Shown one piece after another: positions 23,353-33,726 of a stretch of 64,000 nucleotides of DNA. Under the pieces are notes generated by a model, which saw only the letters and a program-made list of their open reading frames with translations, was not told the origin of the DNA and searched no databases. The translations under genes were made by a program, and so were the position numbers. The stretch is from NCBI GenBank assembly GCA_028551475.1, contig CM052357.1:6433931-6497930 (forward strand), read 5' to 3'. This DNA is from Casuarina equisetifolia (taxonomy: Eukaryota > Streptophyta > Magnoliopsida > Fagales > Casuarinaceae). How positions within the stretch are numbered: the stretch's first letter is position 1; each line of letters starts with the position of its first letter.

Positions 23353-23936
23353 TGGGAATTCTAGACCTATATGGCCTATGATGAGGTATTAGCTCCACAC
23401 CATGTATGGGCTACAAGGAAAGCCGAATATGCAGAGATATGTGCACTTCCTACGAGGGAAAAGCTATTGAAGAAACTTAATGAAGATGGTGAGTTCATGT
23501 AGCAATTGGTAATTCCTGATTAAAAGTCTCAATAAATTACTAAGAACAAAACCTGTATATTAGCTTTTACTGTTTGAACTGATTATCTAGACCAGGGTTT
23601 CTAGACCTATATGGCCTAATTACCGCAGATCAAAATATGCTTTACATCCTTAATTCCCCTTTTAATCAATGAGACTTTTCGAACCGAGAGTAGTAAAAGT
23701 GAAAATTAGAAAGAAAAAAGACAAATTAGAGGCAACAGGCAGAGGTAAGCTTGTTCTTCAATTTCAAGGTGCTTATTTTCTAATTTAAGTAGCACTTATG
23801 GCATATGCTTTTGCACTCTTTTACTTTCAAAGACATCGGTCAACATTCAATTGCAAAGTATATCACTGCATCCTCTCCCATTATCCTCTACGCTGGTAAA
23901 CTCTTCCTTTTAAAAGGATTGGGTATTGATTGGTAA
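23353..23936 (+). pseudogene. ACD11 exons 3 and 4 relic (copy B')
   Basis: Exon 3 relic at 23353-23488 keeps VLAPHHVW and LLKKLNED-like sequence and its GTGAGTTC donor. Its start is replaced by a stretch resembling CTAGACCTATATGGCCTA, a motif also found in intron 3 downstream, and the acceptor is degraded. Exon 4 relic at 23831-23936 still ends GGTATTGATTGGTAA, but the acceptor is lost and one base is missing after TTGCAAAGT. Exons 1 and 2 are absent. Not functional. Confidence 0.88.
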
Positions 23937-24214
23937 AACTTTTGAGTTGTGATGATCAACTTTTTTCAATGGGGATCTGTTAGTTATTGTACTGTATTAT
24001 CTTAATACCGTGAAATTATTGTAAAATATGATTACTGATATTGTTAAGTTAATGAATGGAACTTGGAATTCCTTGTAATCCTTTTTTGAGATTGGGATAC
24101 TCATGGACTCTTGTAGAGGACAATATCGATAGATGACGATATCTCGAGGATCGAGCAAAGAGTATTTTTAAGTTTCATTTGGTAATGAAGAATCTGTAAA
24201 AACTAAGTTTGCGC

Positions 24215-24420
24215 CGGGCAGAAGTGGTGTAGCTTTAGGCAACACCTATTCTCAACCAAACTAAGTGCTTGTTGACAACTAATGAGGATTAACAGCCTCT
24301 TTTCTCATGCATTATCTATCATCTACAAAAATTGCAATTTAAAGAATGCTTTACACCAAGAAGAGAGTGAACGTCCATAATGGTGATGCTGCCACGATCA
24401 GTTTGAAAACCCTCACCCAC
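24215..24420 (+). repeat. Segment shared only by modules B' and C
   Basis: TTTAGGCAAC(A/G)CCTA, CAGCC(T/C)CT with TTATGCATTA-type sequence, TTTAAAGAATGCTTTACA and GAACGTCCATAATGGTGATG all recur at 31615-31800 but not downstream of ACD11 copies B or D. No coding sense was recognised. Confidence 0.7.
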
Positions 24421-24556
24421 GTCCACGTTGACCTAGTCACACGCGAACAAACGTTCTATTTGTGTTGGCTGAATGTAGAAGATTCTCACCATGGAGCCAC
24501 CTCAGGTATAAGGATCAACCATCATGGCACCAAGACATAATGCCATATCAGTCCTC

Positions 24557-24990
24557 AACAGAAGCCTGCCCATGAATGGTGACTCCTGCGGCTTCCTCCG
24601 CTAGTATGACAAGCTGCAGATGCCCTTGTGTCGCTTCTTTCAGCTCTATGGCGAATGTTGCAAGCAAGACTGAGTGCAGAAGCACAACGATGAAGACATC
24701 AAGGAGTGCAACATGTATGCATGGGTTGTATTTTATTTTTTATTTTTTTGTAATCCTTGTTCCACTGTGGTGTTTTATTGCTTCTGTTTGGGGTGATGCT
24801 TCCTTCGGCATTCTTCGATTCATGTTGATGGATGTTTCTGGTTCTGCTTCGTGTGGTTACTTAAGATAGGTAGGGTGTAAATGATACTTCTTTTCTTTCT
24901 CTTTTGAGGAAGGGGTTACAACACATTGAGTTGTGACTTGTATCGCCTTGAGGGAATTTCCTGGACTCATTGGATATTACCATAATTTCA
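24557..24990 (+). pseudogene. CPSF30 exon 1 (3' part) and intron 1 relic (copy B')
   Basis: 24557-24717 follows the zinc finger 1-2 coding region of CPSF30 (GAAGCCTGCCCATGAATGG to AAGGAGTGCAACATGTATGC), with the GTATGC donor kept. A stop occurs within zinc finger 2 (GACTGAGTGCAG at about 24668). Intron 1 sequence continues (GTGACTTGTATCGCCTTGAG at about 24930) until gypsy-related sequence starts near 24990. Not functional. Confidence 0.85.
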
Positions 24991-26940
24991 TACAGGGTTA
25001 TGAAGGGATAGTTGTTCTACTAACAAGGCTTGTTAAGAAAAACATATTTAAATGGGATGCAGTTGATGAGGAAGCATTTTCTTTAGGTTGAGGTTTGTCA
25101 TGACGCAAGCCTCGGTTTTGAGGCTGCCTGATTTTTCACAACACCTAATTGGAATGCAATGCTTCTTCTACTGGGTTAGGGGCCATTCTGCTATAGGACC
25201 AAAGGCCCGTGGCTTTAGTCAATTTTTGAAGAGCAAAAATGTGGCATTGTCCATTTATGACAAAAAGCTTTTAGCCTTAGTGTTAGCAGTCTGGAGGTAA
25301 CACTACTATTTACTAGGAAGGAAGTTCGCAGTGAGTATAGACTAGCAAAGTTTGGGCTACTTATGGGAGTAGAAACCACCCACGCATACCCAACACTGAT
25401 GGTTAGCTAAGCTTTTCGAGTATGGCTTCACAATAGAGTATTAGGTTGGAAAGAAAACTTGATTGTAGACGCTCTATCATGGAGGGATGAAGAAGCCCAA
25501 AAAGTTGAGCTTGTCGCTCTCTATGCTGCAGAGCCTTGTTGGTTACTATCCATAAAGGAGGAAATGGCTCAAGAAGATTACTGAGAGAATAAATAAAGGA
25601 GAGGCCGTAGGACCATGGGCATTTGGGCAAAGGCTACTTTTCTTTAAGGATAAAATGTACCTTTCAGTTTTTGAGCTTATTCCCAACTTGTTGTAAGATA
25701 TCCACACTTCTACTTAATGAAGGGTGCCAAAAAAATCTATAGAGGGTCAAGAGTGTCTTCTATTGGAAAGTGCTGAGAAGAGATGTTTGGGAGCATGTCA
25801 AAAAATGCGAAAGTATGCCAGAGGAATAAATGGGTAAACACACGACCAATCGGCCTTCTTCAGCCTTTTTCAATGCCCACGCACGGTGGGACAGAGTTGT
25901 TCATGGACTTTATTCAAGGACTTCTGGTCTGCCAAGGCAAAACAGTGATTATGGCAGTGGCCGACCGATTCCTTAATGCAACCCATTTCATTTGGTTGAG
26001 TCGACCTTATTCGGCCATGTGCGTGGCACAAGTGTTTTTTAGTGACATCTTCAAGTTACATAGAATGCCCATAAGGAACGTATGACAGACCTGGTTTTCA
26101 ACGGTCTCTTCTGGAAGACTTTGTTTAAATTACAGGGCATGAAGTTTAGTTTTAGCTTGACCTTCTACCACTAGACCAAAGTTAATCGGAAGTGGTGAAA
26201 AGGGTGCTACATATGTACTTGTGGTTGTTTTCTTCTGATCAACCTAGAGACCGGAATTGATAGTTGTTGTGGAGGGATTACTACTACAACACTAGCAGAC
26301 ACGGAGCCACGAGTAAGTCTCCCTTCAAGCCACCCCCAACTGACCCTTATTTCGTAGGTAATTGGTGCTGTCGATGTTAATTCAATGGTAAAGAACTCAA
26401 GAACAAGTATCAAGTGTTGAAGACTTTTCAAAATGGGCTGTTGACGTCTCAAAACTGCATGAACCACTACTATGACTTGAAGAGAAAAGAGATTTAGTTT
26501 CTGGTAGGCGATTGAGTTTATTTGAGACTATAGCCATATCGAAGCATTTCGGTACCTCCGTGATGCAACCTAAAACTAGCTCCCTGTTTTTACGGGCCTT
26601 TCAAGATCATTTAGGAAATATAAGAGATTGCTTATAAGCTGAGGCTTTCCAAAGGGTTACAATTTCATCCAATTTGTCCATGTTTTCCTTCTCAAAAAAG
26701 TTGTTGGCCTAAGTGATCAAGTCCACGGGGAGCTGTCTGTACTCGAGGAGAAGGAAAATATGTTCGCTCCAAAGTCCTACGCCATATTGGGCAGAAAGTT
26801 ACGATTAAAAGGGGAGGGAATTCTCATTCACCGGCAATGATTGGTCACTTAGATGCCATATGGGAGAACACTGATGCAAAAACACCTCCTTGAATTGAAG
26901 CTTGTAAGAGAATTATGTGCAGAAGGGTACAATCTTTTTC
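24990..26940 (+). mobile_element. Ty3/gypsy retrotransposon fossil (pol part)
   Basis: Plus-strand gypsy pol remnants in family order: end of reverse transcriptase and RNase H (about 25040-25330), integrase (about 25480-26200), and C-terminal sequence to about 26900. No LTRs, gag or protease were recognised. It is broken many times and is old. It sits in the CPSF30 intron 1 relic of module B'. Confidence 0.85.
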
Positions 26941-28860
26941 GTATCTTGTGCGCTAGTCAATGAGAATTTGGATATTGCATTTCGTTTCATTGTTTTTCTT
27001 TCACAAATATTACTCTATTAGTCAAAAACTCTTTTACTGCTTCAATAGGTCTTCATAATAATTCTATGGAAGAACTATATAATAAAATGAGTCAATTATA
27101 GTGTACAAATCATGTTATTATTACTATCACATTTTGTTTTTACATGAATGATCTAAAAAGTGGCACGTTTGTTATTGAAGCGAGTGATATTAAATAACTC
27201 TTTTTCTTAATATTTATGCGATAAAAATAGTTATGTAGTTGCAAGGGAGGTGATAATTTAAAAATATATTTCCAAGTAGAAAATCTATGTCCTTATTAAA
27301 AAAAATAATGCATTTTTACAACTATAGACTAATAATTACTCATTCAAATGTTTTATAATGTATGCTTATTGTAAAATCGTTAGTTTTAAAATAATAACCT
27401 TTCTGTGATGTAAAGGCAGTTACCTGAAATCTTTATAATTCAATATATGCTTTGACAAATATGCAGGTTATTGCTTTTTCTTTATAATGACAGTCAATTC
27501 ATGATGTTTATATTTTATGGACTTTTTAAAAGCTTTATGGCTTCTGTTGGTAGCATTGGAGAGACGTTATTGCCTTTTGCTATCTCTTTGTACTGATTTC
27601 TACTAAATTTATATACTATAATGTGTGAACATTGTATACCCATCTTTAAGATCAAGAATTTGTATATTACTATATTGTTTCAATATTTTTCTTCCAACAA
27701 CTATTCTTTATGGGTAAAAAACTCTCTTATTGCTTCAATAGGTCTTTATAGGAATTCTTTTGAATAATTCTATAAATCAAATGAGCCAATTATAGTATAC
27801 AAACCATGTTATTATGATAATCACGTTTAGTTTTACATGAAAATAATTCAAATAGTTGCCATTTTTATTGGAGTCGTGGGATATTAAATAACTCTTTTCT
27901 TAATGTTAATGCAATAAAAACAATTTATCTAGTAGCACCGATAGGTGATCGTTTAAAAATATATTACCAAGTGAAAAATCTCTGTCCATGTTAAGAAAAT
28001 AAAAATATTACCAAGGGGAAAATATTTTTCATATTAAGAAATAAATATTTTTACAATAACAAACTTGTAATTACTCATTCAAATGTGTAATACTGTATGC
28101 CTATTTTTGTTGCATGTGCTTTATTACTGCAATTACAAACATGATTTATATGGAAGAACCATTCTACCTATTTTTATCGATTTATAACTCTAATAACCAT
28201 TAGGACACTAGCTGCAATGGATTACATCTTAGAAAAATGGAATTTGCCAAGACAGGTGCATAATTTTTCATTGATTATGAAACAAAATGGTCACTTAGCT
28301 TATTGTTTGTAGATGATAAATTTGAAAACATGCTACTTAATTTCTATGTTCTTTTAAGTATACGGTGCTTTATATTTTTGGAATTTGTACAAGTCATTAC
28401 ATTTCACTCTATGAAAAAATCAAAGTTCCCTCGTTTTTAAAAAGTTTTAATGAAAAGAAGAAATTATCTAAGCATAAAAAATATATTATAAATATTATTT
28501 TCTCCAAATGTGAGATCATTTTGTGCAATATTTCTTTACAGTTCAACCTCAACCTTTTTACAGTAGAATATTTTGAGGATCGAGTTGAACCACTCATAAG
28601 AAATGTTAGATTTAGTGCTAGATGAAAAATTCTAATACAACTCTTTTTAAAAAGGTGTTATTGAGGAGAATGATAATCTAAATTCATAAGACATACTAAA
28701 AGTACTACATTGTCTCAATGTGAGTCTATTTTGTCAAATATACTCATTTGCTTTGTGTTTTAGCTAATAACTTTTAAACTACCTCTAGACTCATTTGATA
28801 GTGTGGTTCTAATATCATATTGGTTGTGTAATTATAGATTCTAAGGCTTCGTCCCCAAGC
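26940..28860. repeat. AT-rich DNA with a 0.4 kb direct duplication
   Basis: About 26990-27380 and 27690-28105 are diverged copies in the same orientation. Both contain ACTGC/TTGCTTCAATAGGTCTT, CAATTATAGT(G/A)TACAAA, GATATTAAATAACTCTTTT and TAATTACTCATTCAAATG. No coding sequence was recognised here or in the rest of the stretch. Confidence 0.75.
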
Positions 28861-29239
28861 AAGGGGTGACAGAGTGGAGATGATGCGATTCGTGATGGGT
28901 TAAAGAGTGAGCTTAGGATTAAAACGGGGAATAAGAATTCCATGCTGGAAAATAGAGGATTGGAATAACAATGGATTGTTCACATCAGGAGACACGACAA
29001 CCAGAAGAACAAATCCATGCAGCTTTTCAGTAGCTTCTTCTGGACAAAAGTATGGCTTCCAACCAAAAGTTGGTTGTTATGTTCCATGGCTGCAGACCAG
29101 GCTAAAGTCGGCTCAATGTGCATCACGAAGGACGCGACGACCCGAAAAAGCAAGATGCGTTATGGTGGTGCCGACACGGATAAGCGCGTAGAATCTGTAA
29201 AGAACATCAAAACTCTTGTGGTTATTAGGATAAATTAAT
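28861..29239 (+). other. GC-richer island of unknown origin
   Basis: Base composition rises compared with both AT-rich flanks, and short open frames appear (28907-29191; a second, overlapping, ends at 29238). No family was recognised. It could be an exon fragment of a captured gene. Confidence 0.25.
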
Positions 29240-30238
29240 TTTTACGTATTTATAATCACTTAGGAATTTTATACTTAAGAATCGTTTAAAAAAATTTATT
29301 AATAGTTTTCATACTTTGATTATTATGACGGCTTATTAAATGACGGCTTATTCAAAGCTTTTCAAATATTACATTTATAAAAAATAATATTTAAATAGAA
29401 AATTGATAAATTATTACTTTGCCTTGTTTTTCTTGAGTGGAGGAGTTTCCTGAATGCATATACCCTTGTGTGGAGAGTTACGCTTTTATTCCAAGTATGA
29501 TTTAATTATTTTTTCCACTATTCTAAGAACATTTGAAAAAAAAAATCAATTATGATATGAAACAGATATACAAAAGACAATTATTAGGATGATATTATAA
29601 TTCCTAACCTATTGAACCAATAATCATGTCTCCCCTTTCATAAAGAAAAAGTTTGCAATTTGTTTGCAAATGTGATAGTTATGTTTTGGGATGATTTTCT
29701 TTTATTTACACTAATCTATGACTTACTTGTATCATCTGTTTATATAAATAAAATGTTACACAGATTTTTTAATTCCACTAATGTCATACTAAACTAAGTA
29801 TAATAAGTGTTTATCCTAACAATAGTTATTAGAAAGTGCAAAGTTCTAATTAAAAAATTAGCTCAATTTTAAATAACATTTTTTATATGTAGACATTACA
29901 CAAAAAAAAATATATTTTCCAATGTAAAACTTTCATCTCTAATAACAATAACAATAGTTTTTTTTCTTGGTTCAGAAAAATAAAAAATAAAGAAATTATG
30001 CTAGAATAAAACGTGAGTTTATTTCCATTACTTTAGAATCTAAGACCTAGACCTAGTTCTCCATTTCCTTTATTCCATAAGGTTCTCTTTAATCGAGTGC
30101 AAGGAAACGCGTAGGCGAATCCGTGTCGGTGGACGCCCACGCGACTTTCCGTATTAATGTTCATTTATAGCCGCAAAGAAGCTTTCAATTCCTTAAACCA
30201 AAATTGAACAGCCAGAGAGCGGGAGAGACCTCCGTCCG
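29240..30238 (+). promoter_or_regulatory. Upstream region of ACD11 copy C
   Basis: Similar to the upstream regions of copies B and D: GAGTGGAGGAGTTT, TGTGGAGAGTTACGCTTTTAT, GAACCAATAATCATGTCTC, and near the gene CGCGACTTTCCGTATTAATG and GCAAAGAAGCTTTCAATTCC. There is no LTR in this leader, so it shows the uninterrupted arrangement. Confidence 0.7.
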
Positions 30239-31410
30239 ATGGCAGACCTGAACAACGAGAAGCCTCTGAGGAAGATATCGGAGGCCTTCAAGGAGCTCGC
30301 GGCCACCGTCAATTCCGGAACCGCAGAAGTGGATGTCGCCTCATTCTCCCGCGCGTGCTCTAATCTCTCGCCTCTCTTCGGCTGCTTGGGCATCGCCTTC
30401 AAGTTTGCTGAGATGGACTTCGTCTCAAAGGTACATGCTGAGTCCTCAAACTCTTACGTGCGTCGCAAAAATGGAGAAATAAAAGCTTTGTGTTCATATA
30501 ATACGAATATCATGATTGTTTTGCCACTTTTGAGTGTTTTTGTATCATTTGATTCGCTACTTGATGATTACAGGTGAATGATCTGGTGGAGGCTTCAAAA
30601 TCGATCGATACCTTGCAGGCTTTGATTGAACGGGATATAGAAGCGAACACAGTAAGGAAAATTGGTAGTCATACGAGAAACCTGTCGAGAGTGAAGCGTG
30701 GGCTCGACGTGGTCAAGGTGCTCTTCGAGAAAATCCTAGTTACAGAGTATGTGTAGAATCCAGTCCTCCATATTGTGGTGCTAACGTACAATAAAGTAGT
30801 AATCAAGTATTAGAAAATAATCCAGCAATGGAGTTAACAGTTGCTGATGATCATATGGCAGGGGGAATTCCATAAAGGATCCAGCTACAAAGGCTTATGA
30901 TGAGGTATTAGCTCCACATCATATATGGACTATTAGGAAAGCCGTGGATGCTGGGATGTGTGCACTTCCTACAAGGGAAAAGCTGTTGAAGAAACTTAAT
31001 GAAGATGGTGAGTTCATCTAGCAATTGGTAATTCTTGATTAAAAATCTCAATAAAGCACTAAAAATAAAAACTGTAAATTAGCTTTTAGTGCTTGGACCG
31101 ATTATTTGGACCCATATTGGCTAATTACCCCAAACCAATCTATGCTTTGCATCCTTAATTTTCCTTAGTTAAAGTGAAAATTAGAAAGAAAAAACACAAG
31201 TTAGGGGGTTCAGCAGAGGTAAGCTTGTTCTTCAATTTCAAGGTGTTTATTTTCTAATTTAAGTAGCACTTACGGAATATTTTTTGCACTCTTTTACTTT
31301 CAGAGACATCAGTCAAAATTCAATTGCAAAGTTACATCACTGCATCTGCTCCTGTTATCCTCTACGTTGATAAACTTTTCCTTTCAAAGGGATTGGGTAT
31401 TGATTGGTAA
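30239..31410 (+). CDS. ACD11: ACD11-like ceramide-1-phosphate transfer protein, copy C (intact, compact)
   Basis: Exons 30239-30430, 30574-30746, 30862-31007 and 31304-31410 join into 618 nt, 205 residues plus stop, with all splice sites of the GT-AG type. The headgroup residues D60, K64, R99, R103 and the His pair are present, so a working lipid-transfer pocket is expected. The Gly after the His pair of copy D is Ile here. Introns 1 and 2 are only 143 and 115 bp, against 428/1404 bp in copy B and 480/2603 bp in copy D, so this copy has lost most intron DNA while exon lengths are unchanged. R103 follows Ser instead of Leu (GSHTRNLSRVKRG). A CPSF30 relic lies downstream. Confidence 0.9.
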
Positions 31411-31614
31411 AAGTTGTGAGTTGTGATGATCAATTTTTATCAATTAGGATCTGTTAGCTATTGTAGCGTATTATCTTAATACTACGAAGTTATTGTATAT
31501 TGCGATTAGTGGTATTGCCAAGTTAATGAATGGAACTTGGAATTCCATGGAATGCCCTCTTTGAGTTTGGGATACTCATCGACTCTTGCAGGGGACAATA
31601 TCAATCGTTGACAA

Positions 31615-31800
31615 CATAATTTTAGGCAACGCCTACTCCTAATTAAGTAAAGTGTTTATCGACAATTAATAAGGATTGACAGCCCCTCTTCTTATGCATT
31701 ACCTATCATTTACAAAAAATTCTATTTAAAGAATGCTTTACAACAAGAAGAGAGCGAACGTCCATTATGGTGATGTTCCCACGATCAGGTTGAAAACTCT
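31615..31800 (+). repeat. Segment shared with module B'
   Basis: Counterpart of 24215-24420, with the same block order. It ends near GGTTGAAAACTCTCACAC. CPSF30 exon 1 expected after it is absent. Confidence 0.7.
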
Positions 31801-31849
31801 CACACAATAGATGTGAAATCCATTAAATAAGGATAGATATTTTTATATT

Positions 31850-32098
31850 TGGAGAGGGAGTTGCAGCGTTTTGAGTTGTGACTTGTATCGCCTAGTTTCG
31901 TTTGAATCTTTTGTTGATTCAAACAAAAGATTTCTTATGGGGGGTTGGGTGTGAATTGACATAGAACTTGCTCATAATACTGCAGTGCAAGAAGCCAGGG
32001 ATCTTTTGTTTTGCATAAATGGCTCTACGCCGGACATTAACTTTGTCCAAATGGTCCCAACTGTCGGCGTCGGCATGCAAACTTCCTGGACCTTTATC
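31850..32098 (+). pseudogene. CPSF30 intron 1 / exon 2 relic (copy C)
   Basis: Intron 1 sequence of CPSF30 is recognisable (TTGTGACTTGTATCGCCT, GCAGTGCAAGAAGCCAGGGATC, TGCATAAATGGCTCTACGCC). It is then joined, with the stretch containing the splice acceptor missing, to the start of exon 2 (TTTGTCCAAATGGTCC...CTTCCTGGACC), which codes for zinc finger 3. Exon 1 and all later exons are missing. Not functional. Confidence 0.85.
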
Positions 32099-33725
32099 AA
32101 CTACTTTGATCGTACCCCCTTATACAACATTGCCAATAATTCGAACGTTAAAGATTGATGGCGGAGTTTCAAGACAAGATCCAATAATAACCAGGAAGCT
32201 GAGTTTGGGGCCTCAAGACGAAAAGAAGACGAGAAAAAACCAAAAACAAAAGAGAACAAAAGCATAAATAATATCAGATTTGGAGGTAAATGTACCAAGA
32301 ATAAGTTTGAAAGGCATATGTTATTTATGAAATCAAATTAAAATTTATTCCTTCCTACACATATTTCAGGTATTAAGTGCTTTAAGGCCATAATTAACCA
32401 GCAAAGCTAGCGAGATTTACTAGATCAATAATAACAACCGCATACAATGAGCTTTATCTCAAATGGAACGACTTACCCCGTAAGAACAGTTGGAATAGAG
32501 TTGTTACTGGTTTAAAACTAAGTGGTGTGAAACATACGAAAGCAAAAGCAAAAAGGTCCACTGCCATGGTACATAATCCAAAAAGAAAATTGTTCCTTTT
32601 TATCCCTATCTATGTATATGTAGGTAACGCTTGTTGCATCAATATCCATACATAAAAGACAACTGACCTAGCAACACCTTTCTTCGGCATCCCACACACT
32701 AACCTAGCACATCATACATCATGAACCCTTTGTTTTCCTTTTCTGATTTATTTGTAATGCTTTTGAATTGGACAAAGCCATCCTCCTTCTAATGCATCTC
32801 TCATTCGGTATTTAGTTTTGTAATAGATGCCTCAATCAGAGTTATGTCAGAAAACATCAACCTTAAAAGCTTCCATAACCAGTAAGTACGCTAATGATGT
32901 AAATCAACTACATTAACACTGAACCAAATACATATTTCATGTGCTGAATAAGTGAACAAATGAATGGAGATTACAAAGACATGGACCAAGATATCAGTGA
33001 CAACTACATTTCATTCAATGCCAGAGACCATCAACCCCAAAATCAATAAAAATTTGGCCAATTATATATATTTCATAACAAACTAGACAACGAATAGAGG
33101 GATTAAAGAAACTTTCTTTTATATCCTCTAGTTAGATGAGTTGATTCATAGCCCACAGTCGCACCAACATGTTTAGTACTCTCCACAATTTTTCTAGATA
33201 CATGAAAGGTTGTTCATCTGGTGCACCACCAAGAATTAAATACAAGAGGCATCTTGTACATAAGTTTCATAGACCAAAGAAGTAGGAGTTTGAAGTTAAA
33301 AATTCCTCCCGCTTTCATTTAGCTTGTGGTTAAATGTTACATCCTCATTCCCTATGGCCTTAATGAGCATAAAAAGTGTAACGTTCATTTTCTGATTTGG
33401 GTGGAAATGAGTTGTTTTGGCTGTAATGGTGGTTTTAGGTGGAGTTGAGGTTTGCGTTTATGTAGTTTCTACTTTGGAATAACAGATTTAGTTCAATGTA
33501 AAGGGGATACTGAGACCCAAGCATCAAGAGGGACGCTTAAGCCCGTAAGATTTCTATAACAAACTGGACCTTTTCCATTCTCTACGATACAACCATTAAA
33601 CACAACGATGAAGGTTCTAGACTCACCACACATGGTCATCACTAAAAAATATATTACACTTAAGTCCTTCCACTCCACTACTCTAATGGACCCAATACCA
33701 CTTCATTGACCCAGGGACAACTAAC
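32099..33725. other. No gene recognised; includes the second copy of the 4480-6080 repeat
   Basis: 32400-33370 corresponds to the segmental repeat at 4480-6080. The remainder holds only short open frames (for example 33493-33678 on the minus strand, 61 codons) without recognised similarity. Confidence 0.45.
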
Positions 33726-33726
33726 C

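Larger units (their letters stand above)
23300..24990 (+). repeat. Module B': partial copy of the ACD11-CPSF30 unit
   Basis: Contains, in order, the end of ACD11 intron 2, exons 3 and 4, the downstream spacer, part of CPSF30 exon 1 and part of CPSF30 intron 1. Its left end meets a copia gag remnant and its right end meets a gypsy fossil. It shares with module C a segment (24215-24420 here, 31615-31800 there) that modules B and D lack. Confidence 0.8.
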
